From Enchytraeus crypticus (taxonomy: Eukaryota > Annelida > Clitellata > Enchytraeida > Enchytraeidae), in assembly GCA_905160935.1 (NCBI GenBank), contig CAJHZI010000447.1:305501-369500 (forward strand): 64,000 bases of DNA. Reading direction: 5' to 3'. The notes beneath the pieces were generated by a model. That model was not told where the DNA came from. It ran no database searches and was given only the letters and a program-made list of their open reading frames with translations. The translations under genes and the position numbers were made by a program. Of this stretch, positions 1-9,365 are shown one piece after another. The stretch's first letter is position 1. Each line of letters starts with the position of its first letter.

Positions 1-2
1 AT

Positions 3-533
3 TTCAACTCGTCCTTAGCCAACTTGTCCCCTGGGAAGATACGCAAACGGATCCGGAGAGAAGGATTCCCTAAATTTCTGTATAACCCAAATAACTACAA
101 GTCATATCTTCGAGTCACACCACATACCACAGTGTCCATTGGCGGTGAACTATGTGATATCTTGGGTTTCGATAGACATAATATGCCGCTAACGAACTTG
201 AGCAATGATTCTACAGAATTTCGCTCTGACAGAATATGTGACGTAAATGCTGGTCGTCACACGCTGTACGTCTACTGCGACGTATTGGAGAACGTCCCCG
301 TAGGTGATACGCTGGCGCCGCTACTGCGTACTATAGACGTAGATGGTGCATACGGATCTTCGATACATAGAGATTTTGTTAAGCCGCGATATGCACCTTT
401 GCAAAAGAAGACCTTTGATTCGCTGAAGATAGATATAAGGGATGGATTGGGACGTAGGGTGCCATTCGAGAGCGGAACGTTGACTGTTACACTTCACTTT
501 ACACGTGCTAATTCATCATATCTACTAACATGA
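3..533 (+). CDS. Penton-like minor capsid protein (C-terminal part)
   Basis: The frame is open from the left edge, so the true start lies outside the window; about 176 codons are visible. The segment near residues 80-110 (VYCDVLENVPVGD...APLLR) and the terminal block with IDIRDGLGRRVPFESG are characteristic of the penton/minor capsid protein of Polintons and adintoviruses, a single jelly-roll protein placed at capsid vertices. Assignment is by recalled family similarity. The stop overlaps the next start (ATGA), suggesting a compact polycistronic or closely spaced transcription plan. No break is seen in the visible part. Confidence 0.72.
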   Translation, partial: FNSSLANLSPGKIRKRIRREGFPKFLYNPNNYKSYLRVTPHTTVSIGGELCDILGFDRHNMPLTNLSNDSTEFRSDRICDVNAGRHTLYVYCDVLENVPVGDTLAPLLRTIDVDGAYGSSIHRDFVKPRYAPLQKKTFDSLKIDIRDGLGRRVPFESGTLTVTLHFTRANSSYLLT

Positions 534-922
534 GGAAGAAGTTTTGTTGCGATGCTTCGAGGGATATGTACGAATCGTACTATTTGAATCAGAGCGGGAA
601 TGGAATGCCAGTGTTTGTTGGCGCTAGCGGACAGAGAGGACATGGTTTGGGTAGTATGCTGAGTGGATTGTTTAGATCGGCATTTCCACTGATTAAACGA
701 GGTCTGGCAGCATTTGGTAGACATGCACTCAAGACAGGTCTTGAGATTGCAAACGATGTAGCGAGCGGCGAGTCTCTAAAAGAATCGAGCAAAAGACGAG
801 TGCCTGATGGTATAAAACGCTTCGTAACATCAGAAAATTTCATTAATCAGTCTGGAAGCGGAAGAAGACGGAACAAGAAAAGGCGAATTTCTAAAGAGAA
901 ACACAACGACATATTTACATAA
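530..922 (+). CDS. pX-like basic core/minor capsid protein of Polinton/adintovirus
   Basis: 130 codons. A glycine-rich stretch (about residues 38-46, GHGLGSMLSG) precedes an amphipathic segment, LFRSAFPLIKRGLAAFG, then KTGLEIANDVASGE, the arrangement seen in adenovirus pX/pVI-like and Polinton core proteins. The C-terminus is strongly basic (RRRNKKRR, residues about 113-120), consistent with DNA binding inside the particle. The ATG overlaps the penton stop by 4 nt, and its TAA shares one base with the next ATG (TAATG). The frame is intact. Function is inferred from family resemblance and position. Confidence 0.62.
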   Translation: MRKKFCCDASRDMYESYYLNQSGNGMPVFVGASGQRGHGLGSMLSGLFRSAFPLIKRGLAAFGRHALKTGLEIANDVASGESLKESSKRRVPDGIKRFVTSENFINQSGSGRRRNKKRRISKEKHNDIFT

Positions 923-2240
923 TGGCGTTCGTACATCCGCAAAGCTGCGAATGTGTCAAGTCGGAACTTGATATATTCTCCGTTCCTCCTACACAAACCA
1001 GCATAGAGAGTGGAAGTTATGTCGAATATAATCCTATCAGCAGCATCAGCGAAGGAACTCCTATTGAGTTTGTTATTAGCGGTAGCGGACAAGACTACAT
1101 CGACTTGGCAAACACTCAGCTGTACGTCAAGTTGGATGTGCGCAGAGGTAATAATGCTGCGATCATCAACACCAGCCAGGTCGGACCAGTCAATCTGCTT
1201 CTACATTCCCTATTTGCTGAAGTGGATATAAAATTAAACGACGTGCTAATTACCTCAACCAATAATACTTATGCCTATCGTGCTTATCTCGAAACGCTGT
1301 TGAGCTATGGAGATGAATCTAAATCTACTCAACTTAGCGCTGCACTCTTCACAAAAGATGATGCGGGTAAAATGGACGATGCTAACCCACTGGAAGGAGC
1401 AACCAATTCTGGACTTAAAAAGAGATATGCATACATAAGCGAAGGAAAATCTGTCGATTTGCTCGGTCGCATTCACGCTGATCTGTTTTATCAGCAGAAA
1501 TATATTCCTAATGATGTAACCATTCGCATAAGACTTGTGCGCAACAAGAACAACTTCTGTCTGATGTCTGGTACTCCAGAGGAAAACTACAAGATACGAA
1601 TTCAGGATTGTAAAATCTACGCTAGAAAAGTCAAGCTGAGCCCCTCGGTCTTTGTCGCTCACGCCAAAGCCCTTGAGCATGGAAATGCAAAATATCCCCT
1701 GCGACGCGTAGTCTGCAAAACCTTTACAGTGCCTACTGGAAATTTAGACTGTAGCCAAGAAAATCTGTTCTCAGGACAACTTCCCACTCGTCTCGTCATC
1801 GGCTGCGTAGACAACGATGCCTACAACGGAAACTACGGAAAGAATCCGTTTAACTTTAAACATTACAACCTGTCGCAACTAAAGTGTATCTGGATGGACA
1901 GCAGCAGAGCATCACACCGCTGGAGCCGAACTTTGCTAATAATCAGTATATAAATGCCTACATGACTCTGTTTACTGCCACTAAAAAACAGTTTAGCAAC
2001 GAAGGCAATCAGGTTCACAGGGAAGACTACGATAAGGGCTACACCCTCTACGCTTACGATCTAACACCTGATCTAGGTGAAGACGATCACTTTAATCTCA
2101 TCAAAGAGGGGAATGTGAGAGTCGACATGAAATTTAGCGCGGCGCTACCAAACACCATCAACGTGATTGTCTACGCTGAATTTGAAAACGTGCTCGAGAT
2201 TGATAGATCACGCAACGTGATATTCGACTACAGTAACTGA
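922..2240 (+). pseudogene. Double jelly-roll major capsid protein (hexon-like), frameshifted
   Basis: The first frame (922-1953) and the second (1884-2240) together cover a protein of about 440 residues, in the range for Polinton/adintovirus major capsid proteins (often annotated F54H12.2-like in animal genomes). The N-terminal half has the motif SGSGQDYIDLANTQLYVKL, which I recognise from that family. The frame changes once near 1870-1890, consistent with a single-base indel; both sides otherwise read cleanly with no other stop, so the break looks recent or could be an assembly error. The gene abuts the protease, whose ATG lies 4 nt after this stop. Confidence 0.75.
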
Positions 2241-2244
2241 AAAC

Positions 2245-2688
2245 ATGAACACTAAAGATATTCTACGTCATCTATTGAGAAGATGTCGGGGACTATTGAT
2301 GGGAATATTTGCTGCCGATAGACTACCTCGACGCATACCTGCGAGAAGACCCTTGCTGCTAGTTTGCAACACCGATCCGCATAACAGACCCGGCGAACAC
2401 TGGACAGCTATGTGTCTTAATAGCGATGGAACTGGAGAATATTTTGATTCATTTGGAGAGTCGCCTCGTCCTATTTTTCGTAATTTTTTGGAATTGAATT
2501 GTAGCAGTTATACGTTCAACGAAGAACAATTGCAGAGTGTGCTCAGCAGATTCTGCGGACATTATTGTGTATTTTATTGTTTGTTTAAAAAACTCGATTA
2601 TAGTTTGAAGTCTATTGTAAATTGCTTTTCGAATGACACTATGTTAAACGATACTATCGTACATAAATTTGTTTGCGAGAATCTATAA
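2245..2688 (+). CDS. Adenain-like cysteine protease (C5-like, Polinton PRO)
   Basis: 147 codons from ATG. Catalytic elements of adenovirus-type maturation proteases can be placed: His52 in GEHWTAM, an acidic residue at Asp68 in YFDSFG, Gln97 upstream, and Cys104 in RFCGHYC. The upstream NTDPHNRPG block is typical of the Polinton/adintovirus versions. In viruses this enzyme cleaves capsid precursors during maturation. It is somewhat shorter than adenain (about 200 aa), mostly at the C-terminus, and all four presumed active-site residues are present with an unbroken frame. An AATAAA signal overlaps the stop codon. Confidence 0.8.
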   Translation: MNTKDILRHLLRRCRGLLMGIFAADRLPRRIPARRPLLLVCNTDPHNRPGEHWTAMCLNSDGTGEYFDSFGESPRPIFRNFLELNCSSYTFNEEQLQSVLSRFCGHYCVFYCLFKKLDYSLKSIVNCFSNDTMLNDTIVHKFVCENL

Positions 2689-2726
2689 TAAACGAAACAC
2701 AGAATCATATTTGTTGTTCTTTTATT
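2687..2726. promoter_or_regulatory. Convergent polyadenylation signals
   Basis: AATAAA at 2687-2692 on the plus strand overlaps the protease stop. TTTATT at 2721-2726 is the minus-strand AATAAA, just past the PC4-like stop at 2759. Two back-to-back signals about 30 bp apart terminate the facing transcription units of the element. Confidence 0.55.
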
Positions 2727-2758
2727 CAATAATATTAAAAACGTCAAATTAAAGAAGT

Positions 2759-3205
2759 CTAGGAATAAACACTGATTGCTCCGAAAGGGTAGCATTCGAT
2801 ACATGAAAATGCTGCCATTTGATTATTGTGCGAACTATTAAATCCGCACGGTTTGGCATTAGCCAATTCGGCATATTGTGCTCTGATGGTCTTGAGATGC
2901 TCCATTAGACGTCTCCATTCGGTCGGTCGAAGCGATATTCCCTTCTTGGTAGGTACAGGATGCATTTTGTCCTCAGGCACGAAGTATCTGCATAGATTAA
3001 CTGCGTAGCACCCCGAGCTGACGACGCAGTAGATTCCTCCACCGATGTGAACCTTGTACTCGAACTCTTGTGGTTTCTTTAGAGCCTCCAGCTTTTCACT
3101 AACTTCGTCCGATATCATCGATAGGATGGCGAAACGCGAAGGAGTTAGGGCTACTCCAACGCTAGTGGGGAAGCCTTGAATCGCATCGTGTTCTCTGATG
3201 TGCAC
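2759..3205 (-). pseudogene. PC4/p15-like ssDNA-binding protein, start displaced by a probable 1-nt indel
   Basis: 148 open codons. The C-terminal half matches the PC4 (SUB1) core: a YKVHIGGG strand, VNLCRYFVPE, then TKKGISLRPTEWRRLMEHL, the diagnostic KKGISL...W block, at about residues 90-110. PC4-like proteins occur in Polintons and large DNA viruses and in animals as transcription coactivators. The frame has no ATG (the nearest codon is GTG at 3205), and an in-frame TGA lies just upstream. An ATG sits a few codons upstream in another frame, across a run of six A's, so a 1-nt change in that run is the simplest explanation. The gene converges on the protease. Confidence 0.68.
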
Positions 3206-3630
3206 ATACTTTTTTCATTATAGGTTGATACTGTAACAAAGCGATTGTTACCCAACTCTAGTTTCTAAAACACAGCAAAAATATTATTACAAAGCTAAAA
3301 TACTATTAGGTACATACAAGTTATTTATTCAAGTTCTGCAACAGGTAAAATAGTTACAATAAAATAATACAGTAAAGACAAAAGTTATAACTTACTTGAA
3401 TAGCAGCCATGTCGATTACGTTGAAAACTTTTATGCGAATGAATGATTGAAGCAAGTTAACTCACATTTTATTCAGTTTTACTGTAACTTTGACCTAATT
3501 AGTCAGAATGAAATAGTTTAATTATTTATAATACAGTGAATCATCTGGTGAGAACTCCCTGCTCCTCTTAATAACAACGAATCATTTAGTTTGTCAAAAA
3601 ATTGGTTTGACCTACTTACATTTACTGATG
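3206..3630. other. AT-rich stretch after the viral-like genes; no gene seen
   Basis: No open frame or recognisable domain. It may include the distal end of the Polinton-like element, but no inverted partner is available. Confidence 0.3.
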
Positions 3631-3905
3631 TTCGGGCTAATTAGTAACATCCCACTTAAGTGTTCGCATCGGGTTAATTAGTAACATCTGGTTTTCACAT
3701 GATGTAGTAAGTGAGGTCAATCGCTAATCGCTAACTCGGGCTAATTAGTAACATCCATTTAAGTGCTCACATCGAGCTAATTAGTACTGAGCGAGGTCAA
3801 TCGCTCCACTTGGGCTAATTAGTAATACATAAGTGCTCACATGACACATACATCCACTAATACTTCGGGCTAATTAGTACGGGCAAGCATGTATGTAGGC
3901 TGATT
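3625..3905 (+). repeat. Iterated CGGGCTAATTAGTA motif field
   Basis: The core GGGCTAATTAGTA or a close variant recurs about six times (near 3636, 3670, 3739, 3775, 3811 and 3867). It is often followed by ACATCC and separated by variants of AAGTGCTCACATCG and GAGGTCAATCGCT. Spacing is irregular (about 30-70 bp), so this is a degenerate, composite repeat. The CTAATTAG core is palindromic. It lies about 400 bp beyond the Polinton-like genes and could belong to that element's terminal region, where tandem repeats are common, but linkage is inference. Confidence 0.6.
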
Positions 3906-3989
3906 AACTAGGTCAGCGCTTGATTAATAATGCACTTAGGGGTCAAAGGTCAATTTTGAGCTTCAAAGATTAACCTCATAACTACTTAC

Positions 3990-4120
3990 TCTCATCAATT
4001 TTGTCTCTGTGATGTTAATCTTCATTCCATATTTCAATGCCGTATCATTCAGACTATCCATTATCTTCTGTAGGCCCGTCTCGCTTTCCGCTATCATTCC
4101 TTTGTACCGCTACCATTTTT
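3990..4120 (-). pseudogene. LINE reverse-transcriptase fragment
   Basis: The minus-strand translation contains MDSLNDTALKYGMKINI followed by a TKLMR-like end, the segment just after the FADD motif in RTE/CR1-like reverse transcriptases. It is very short and 5' and 3' truncated. Confidence 0.55.
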
Positions 4121-4253
4121 AAATTTGTGTCGGAACCTGCCTTACCTGAATAGACTATACGCTGTTAGATACTGTAAGACATGTAAATGCAAAAACTAAT
4201 ATATATTTGTATTGTTCTTACTATCTTTATTTAATGTCAGGCTGGTGAAGAAG

Positions 4254-4398
4254 AAAGGAACTACAAGAGTTTGGTTCAGTTCGGTTTGGACGAAGTTCGG
4301 GTTCGGTTCGGGTTCGGCCAGAGTCTGGGTTCGGGTTCGGTTCGGTCAAAATTCTAGATTTTAGGGTTCGGTTCGGGTTCGGTTCGATTCCCATCTCT
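4254..4398. repeat. GGTTCGG/GGTTCGGG iterations
   Basis: About ten copies of a 6-7 bp GGTTCGG unit end in TTCGATTCCCATCTCT. Such heptad-like ends resemble subterminal repeats of hAT-type elements, but no partner end or target duplication was found. Confidence 0.5.
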
Positions 4399-4886
4399 AA
4401 TTTAACTTTACTAATGGCAAATACTCAAGCAGATGTGGAATTTATTTCAAATTAAGTGGATTTTAATATAAATACCGTTAAAAAGTTACATCTTCTATTT
4501 CAGTGAGATTTATCTATTAATGACTTCATTCAAACGATGATCTTCTTAAACTCTAATTCGGATAATGTTATAGAGATCTGAGATAGTGACAGCTTTAATA
4601 TAAGTTGGTGCAATTGTATCGGCTAAGGAAGCCTCGAGCGTTGTGACCATAGGCGTAACCACGACCGAAAATCTGGCAATCAGTGGCGTATCGACGGGGG
4701 GCCAGAGGCCCGAACCCCCCCCCCCTCCCCATCAGACCCGCCTTAAAATATTAAATTATATTTTCATAGTTTTTATTGCAATTTATATGTGTATATATAT
4801 ATGTATGTAAGAGAAGTGTTTTGGAGGGAAGGAACTTATTAGAAAATCTAATAAGTTCTAAATCTAATAAGAGGGAGGGAACAAAA

Positions 4887-4927
4887 CTGGTGTTACAAGT
4901 CTTTGTGACTCCCTTAACCAGTATAAT
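4887..4927. repeat. Short dispersed stem-loop repeat, copy 1
   Basis: CTGGT...AAGTC...GACT...ACCAG: nested inverted repeats that could fold into one hairpin of about 35 nt, followed by TATAAT. Related copies occur at 19198 and 46548. Confidence 0.5.
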
Positions 4928-5094
4928 GGTGTTAAGTTAAGTAAGTTAAGTTATTTCCACTAACCTGAATTTTTTCAAATATGGGCCCACTACCGGCCCA
5001 TATGCAATGGAAGATTTAAATTATTGAATACATTGTGCTTTAATAATGGGTAATAAAAAGAAATTATTACGTTACATGGTTCCAAACACATTTT

Positions 5095-5365
5095 TCTAAC
5101 TAAGTTTTCAGACGCCTTAAAGCTTGAACGATCTCTCTGCCTCACATGACGAGGCGGGAACTACGAGAAGGCAGCGAGCTAGTTTCTCTACCTCAGTAGA
5201 AGCAGCGATGTGCGCAAATTCCTGGAGATTTTCTAATAAAACTCTAACTGATACAACAAAATTGCATATACAACTTTCAGAATTCAAAAAATCGAAATTA
5301 GTAATATAGGGCCTACTAATTCTTACCAGACGTGGCTTCTTGGTCTTTAACAGAAATTTATTCAT
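5095..5365 (-). pseudogene. hAT transposase C-terminal dimerisation domain relic
   Basis: The reading frame ends in LARCLLVVPASSCEAERSF, the hallmark of the hAT C-terminal dimerisation domain (Dimer_Tnp_hAT). The usual continuation (LRRLKT-like) is found in another frame directly downstream, so a frameshift near 5120 breaks it. Only about 90 residues remain of a transposase that is normally 600 or more. It supports the hAT assignment of the surrounding element. Confidence 0.75.
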
Positions 5366-5592
5366 AATGCAGTTATACAGAACTTGGTTTACTCTCTATG
5401 AGTTTATATTGTAACAAACTCCATAAGCTAAACTTCTATGCACATTTTTAGAGCATCTACCGATGGTGATAAGTTGACCTCTCAACATGCAATATGCAGC
5501 CGCAATCTCTAGATGGGCCTATATAGTTTCTTGCCGCTTACCTCGGCTAGCTGGCACTTTTCCATATTTCGTCACCCCCAGTTAACATCGGT

Positions 5593-5662
5593 CGCTCAGC
5601 CATATAGTCTTCTATATACTACTAAAGTATGTGACATATAGGAGTCTATGGCCGAGCATACA
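5593..5662. repeat. Imperfect hairpin within the hAT-like element
   Basis: GCTCAGCCATATAGTCT near 5593 pairs with AGTCTATGGCCGAGC near 5648-5662, with further complementary TATAT/ATATA sequence inside and a loop of about a dozen bases. Possibly a small MITE or a structural relic. Confidence 0.45.
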
Positions 5663-6188
5663 CTGCACAACTACTGTTATCAATAATCATATCGTGGAAG
5701 CGTATCAGTTTACCACTCGATCTACAGCACGGCTCTATAAATGTTAGTAATACTTACACATATATACATGTATATACACTGAAAGATTTTTAAAATAAGC
5801 AAAATTTCTTAAATAAAGTATATACTGTACATTTGAGCCTAAATTCTGGGGGGACATTTTCATGCGTGTACCCTCCACTCTAGATTCTGGGGGGGACGTG
5901 TCCCCCCTGTCCCCCCCCCCCCAGTGGTTACGCCAATGGTTGTGACGGTAGATCTAACGGACCGGGTCATATCGCTCCGTACCGGGTAGTCGCTTGGATA
6001 AATATTTTAAACTTCGTCAGGATGATCTGATGCTGTGTAATAGTTGCACAGTTGCTCGTTTCCCCACCACACCTGTAGACGGGATGACACAACCTTCCAC
6101 TGTGTTGTCCATTGAGTTATTAACAGCTGTGCCTGGTGATCAACCGACAATAACGGTGAAAGACTGCAGATATAATAATAACAACATT

Positions 6189-6322
6189 AAAAAAGCTAAG
6201 CTAAGGTTAACGTCAGTTTCCTCACTCGAAAGCGATGTCAGTGACGGGCGAGCCCAGTATTTGAACCCTCACCATCAGATCCGCGGTCGAGTATCTTACC
6301 GACTTCGCCACTGGCTCCAGCC
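6189..6322 (-). mobile_element. tRNA-derived SINE, family A
   Basis: Read on the minus strand: CTGGAGCCAGTGGCGAAG, then GTCGGTAAGATACTCGACC (A-box region), a B box resembling GGTTCAAATCC (partly altered here), GCTCGCCCGTCACTGACA, and the tail GAGGAAACTGACGTTAACC. At least ten related copies lie in the window. Confidence 0.75.
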
Positions 6323-6329
6323 GAACACT

Positions 6330-6495
6330 CTAATTAACAACAATTAATTAGAGTGCTACGGTGATCAATGACAACATCGAGCACTATAGAGACAAAATCA
6401 AGCCGGCGAGTAAAATGAAGGTCAAAAAACGGTGCAAATTCCAAAATCCAGATAATCAGTCCAAAGTAAAGTAAATTAAAAAGGAGGCTTAAGTT
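6330..6495 (-). mobile_element. LINE 3'-UTR fragment (family J)
   Basis: It matches the 3' untranslated end of the two longer LINE copies at 29155-30735 and 35465-37490. Shared words include TAGAGTGCTAC, CATCGAGCACTAT and AAATCAAGCCGGCGAG. Only the terminal part, about 160 bp, is present. Confidence 0.7.
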
Positions 6496-6529
6496 TTGTT
6501 CGTGATGGCCATCAGCTTGCATTTGTATC

Positions 6530-6622
6530 CAGCTTTAGGTATCTCGGTCATATCATACAGAATGATCTTCATGACGACTAGGACATTAATCGCGAGATAA
6601 GGAATTTATTCTATCGTACTAA
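6530..6622 (+). pseudogene. LINE reverse-transcriptase fragment interrupted by a hAT-like insertion
   Basis: The translation gives FRYLGHIIQNDLHDD, a stop, then DINREIRNLFYRTN, the region after the RT palm in CR1/RTE-type LINEs. Reading resumes at 7359 with VLKRKFGL once the 6623-7350 insertion and one target duplication are skipped. One internal stop remains. Confidence 0.65.
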
Positions 6623-7350
6623 CAGTGGCGGATCCATCATCCAGGAATTCTTAAGGAGGGGGCCTGAAATTTTTTGAGAGTTTACACACTTTTTGCTTAC
6701 GTCCCGCCTTCGGAATATGTGACGCAACCGGAAAAATGCTGTGGGGAGGGGGGGCTAAAAGATTTCACTACTGCGTTCGGCTCATAGAGTGCGTGTATCG
6801 CCGTATCTTAGCCCCCCCCCCCTCACTCATACCCGCTTTCCTGTCAGGGGACAACGTAAGATGCCTAAAATTCTATATTTTCTTTGGAAAAAAGTAGGCT
6901 AATTTTTTCACCTCTAAAGTGGATCTGGACGAATTGCAAGTGACCTAATTTTGGCGGTGGGGGGGGGCTTAAGCCCCTCCCAGCCAAGGCTGTTTGCACC
7001 ACTGCTGCGGGACAGAGTTCACATTTTATAATTACACCCTCTTTTCCACTTATACAGTAGTTAAAGTGAAAATTGAGAGCTAGTGAAAGGGTCAATATTT
7101 TTCGGGCCCCCTTCCATTATACAGGGCTCTTAGTATACCAAATACGGGCCCCTAGTGGGGCCCATATTTGAAAAAATCGAGCTAGTGGAACTGAGCTCCC
7201 TCTCGTACCCCCCCCCCCTCTCCCCCAACCACTGCCCTTACAAACATATATTTACGCATAGAAATTAACATAGACACAATGAAAATATAGTTTACAATTT
7301 TTTATCGGCTGGCCTAAGGTAGGGCCCGGGCCCCCCTGGAGCAGCCACTG
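6623..7350. mobile_element. hAT-like non-autonomous element, 8-bp TSD CGTACTAA
   Basis: Ends CAGTGGCGGATCCA and (reverse complement) CAGTGGCTGCTCCA form imperfect terminal inverted repeats. Exact 8-bp duplications CGTACTAA flank it at 6615-6622 and 7351-7358. The 728-bp body has no transposase frame and several C/G runs. A segment near 7135-7180 resembles one near 4975-5005 in the other hAT-like element. Confidence 0.8.
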
Positions 7351-7384
7351 CGTACTAATGTTCTTAAAAGAAAATTTGGCTTAG

Positions 7385-8470
7385 GCTATGCTTAATTTCT
7401 GTTTAATTGAAATTATTTTTTAGAAATTATTCATTGTTCTTGTTTATATGATAGAGCCTTGTACGTTGCAGGTTTTTAATTAGCTGCACCAAGCCGTATG
7501 AAGTTCTGCTATATAATGAGTTAAATCATTTTTTAACTTCCCAAAATATAGTAGTGTCACTGGAATGTTTTAATCTACTGGTTTGCCGGTATTTGACACA
7601 GTGTTATATAACTCTCGTTTTAGTTTGTGAAAACGTGTTCAAATGTCTAAAAATGCTCTCTTTTCTTCCATGTCTAAGCTGATCACTGTTTTCTATTTAG
7701 GTTTTGTATCTTTACATGTAGCCTAAGGCTACGCAGTTCCTTTACTTTTTCTCTTGTTTCTGTCATTGAATCATTCAATGTGCTATGGACTTATATGTAT
7801 GTCTGAACTAAATGATTGATGATGATTTCATTTTCCTGAAACTCTTCTTTATACACTGTCTTTTGAGTAAGCTACTTTTACGAATATTAGTTTTGCGCTT
7901 GTTTAATGGAATGTTTAGCTTTAGCACATCGGCTCTGCTTTGTTTTGGGGGTCTTTGTTTTGGAGGGTTTTGGGGTAAAAATGTCTTCCCCGAGGGGAAG
8001 CTCCTAGGAGGCTAAGAGATGAAGATCAAAATACAGGGCGATGCCCCAGAGGCTCAAGGGAGACAACCCAGATAGAGATATCCACAGAGGTGAAACCCCA
8101 GGGGCATAAGGCGCAGCCGCCGAGAGACCAACCCCCAAGAGCCAGGACTCCCTAGGGTCAAGAATAACAGTCACAAGGACTAACGGAAATTATACAACAC
8201 ATTCAAATGTAGAAAATATTGTATTGGTTGTATAAAATATTACATTGATTAATACTGAAAAAACATGAAAAAACAGCACAAACAAAAAGTTTTCATAACG
8301 AGTAACCTTGAACTTCCATTCTTCCGACATAGGAACAGTGCGACGGTAAGCTAGATGTACATAGCAGCCATACCGTATACCATGAAGATGTTGTGAACCC
8401 GACCACTTACTAAAGTAACTTGTACATGCTCGTCATAGACAATAAATAAATACTGGATCTGGGAACAGAA
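7385..8470. other. No gene recognised
   Basis: AT-rich sequence without a convincing frame. A G/C-richer patch at about 7920-8170 with GGGG and CCCC clusters (for example CCCCGAGGGGAAGC near 7988) stands out from its surroundings but shows no domain or repeat boundary I can name. Confidence 0.3.
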
Positions 8471-8524
8471 CACACAACAGCATTGCAAAAATTAAAATAT
8501 TTATTAACACAAGGATTATCTACG

Positions 8525-9365
8525 ATTCATCATCATCAGTTCATTGCGTTCTGAAGAGAACATTGGGCGGCAACATTCCTCCATTCTTTTCTGCCTTTAT
8601 CAACCCTCACAGCATCGTCCCATGAAATGTTAAAAGTTTTCAAATCTTTGTTGATCGTGTTGAACCAAGTACTTCTAGGTCTTCCTCTTTTCCTTTTTCC
8701 ATGACTTGGCTTCCAATTCATTGCAGCCCTTGCATATCTATCATCAGGCATACTTAATACGTGATTCAAAAACCTTACTCTTCTTTCCACAACTATTTAA
8801 TGTAATTTTCTTACTCCAAACCTTTCAAGTACTGTTTCATTCTTGATGTGCTCCCAAAAATGAATTTTTATGATTCTTCTGAGACATCTTAGTTGAAAAC
8901 AGTTAATTTTGTGTTTTATTTTAATGGTACTTTCCCAGGTTCACACGCATACATCAAGACGGGCTGAACAATGGTTGAACAAATTTTTCTTCAGTCTCAA
9001 ATCCATTCTATCACTTTTCCAAATATGTTGTAAACTTTGAAATATGTCATATTATGCTTTACCGATTCTACATTCTACATATTTTTCACTTGATCCGTTT
9101 TGCCATATTGTACCGCCCATATAGGCCTACGTGAACTTTTTTACTCTATTAACCTCCCTCTGGTTAACTGTTCTGGTAAATATGTCCGGAACTGCAGTAG
9201 GGCCTAGTGAGAATTTTTGTTTTTTCGGAGCTAATTCTTAATTAAAATTTTACAGCGTTTTCTTCTAAAGCCATTGTCATTTCTTGAAGATGATTCATAT
9301 TGTTTGTTAGTAAGGCTATATCGTCCGCAAAACAAAGGTCAGCTAATTTCCTATGACCCAAATTT
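8525..9365 (-). pseudogene. RTE-like LINE remnant: end of RT plus C-terminal region
   Basis: On the minus strand, LADLCFADDIALLTNNMNHL (about 9350-9270) carries the catalytic FADD motif of reverse transcriptase. After several broken frames the open segment 8536-8790 gives RFLNHVLSMPDDRYARAA and GKRKRGRPRSTW, the conserved tail of this LINE class, which ends near the element's 3' terminus. The 5' part is missing and frameshifts are frequent. Confidence 0.75.

Larger units (their letters stand above)
1..3225. mobile_element. Polinton (Maverick)/adintovirus-like endogenous element, partial
   Basis: Four tightly packed plus-strand genes (penton-like, pX-like, major capsid, adenain-like protease) meet one convergent minus-strand gene (PC4-like). 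Start/stop overlaps of 4 nt and 1 nt between the first three genes are virus-like and unlike the intron-rich host genes in the window. The gene set and order match the morphogenesis module of Polintons/adintoviruses. The signature DNA polymerase B, integrase and packaging ATPase are not in the window and would lie upstream of position 1. The right limit is uncertain: no terminal inverted repeat can be paired because the other end is missing. Frameshifts in two genes indicate a decayed copy. Confidence 0.8.
4648..5938 (-). mobile_element. hAT-like non-autonomous element, 8-bp TSD GTTGTGAC
   Basis: The 1,291-bp insertion has near-perfect terminal inverted repeats (CATAGGCGTAACCAC on the left; reverse complement CATTGGCGTAACCAC on the right). 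It is flanked by exact 8-bp copies of GTTGTGAC (4640-4647 and 5939-5946), the duplication length of hAT transposons. Inside lie a relic of a hAT dimerisation domain on the minus strand and C/G homopolymer tracts next to the ends. Confidence 0.82.

Noticed and set aside
6189..6322. Functional tRNA genes at the SINE heads
   Set aside because: A and B boxes are present, but the cloverleaf is degenerate, and each is followed by the same non-tRNA tail in many copies.
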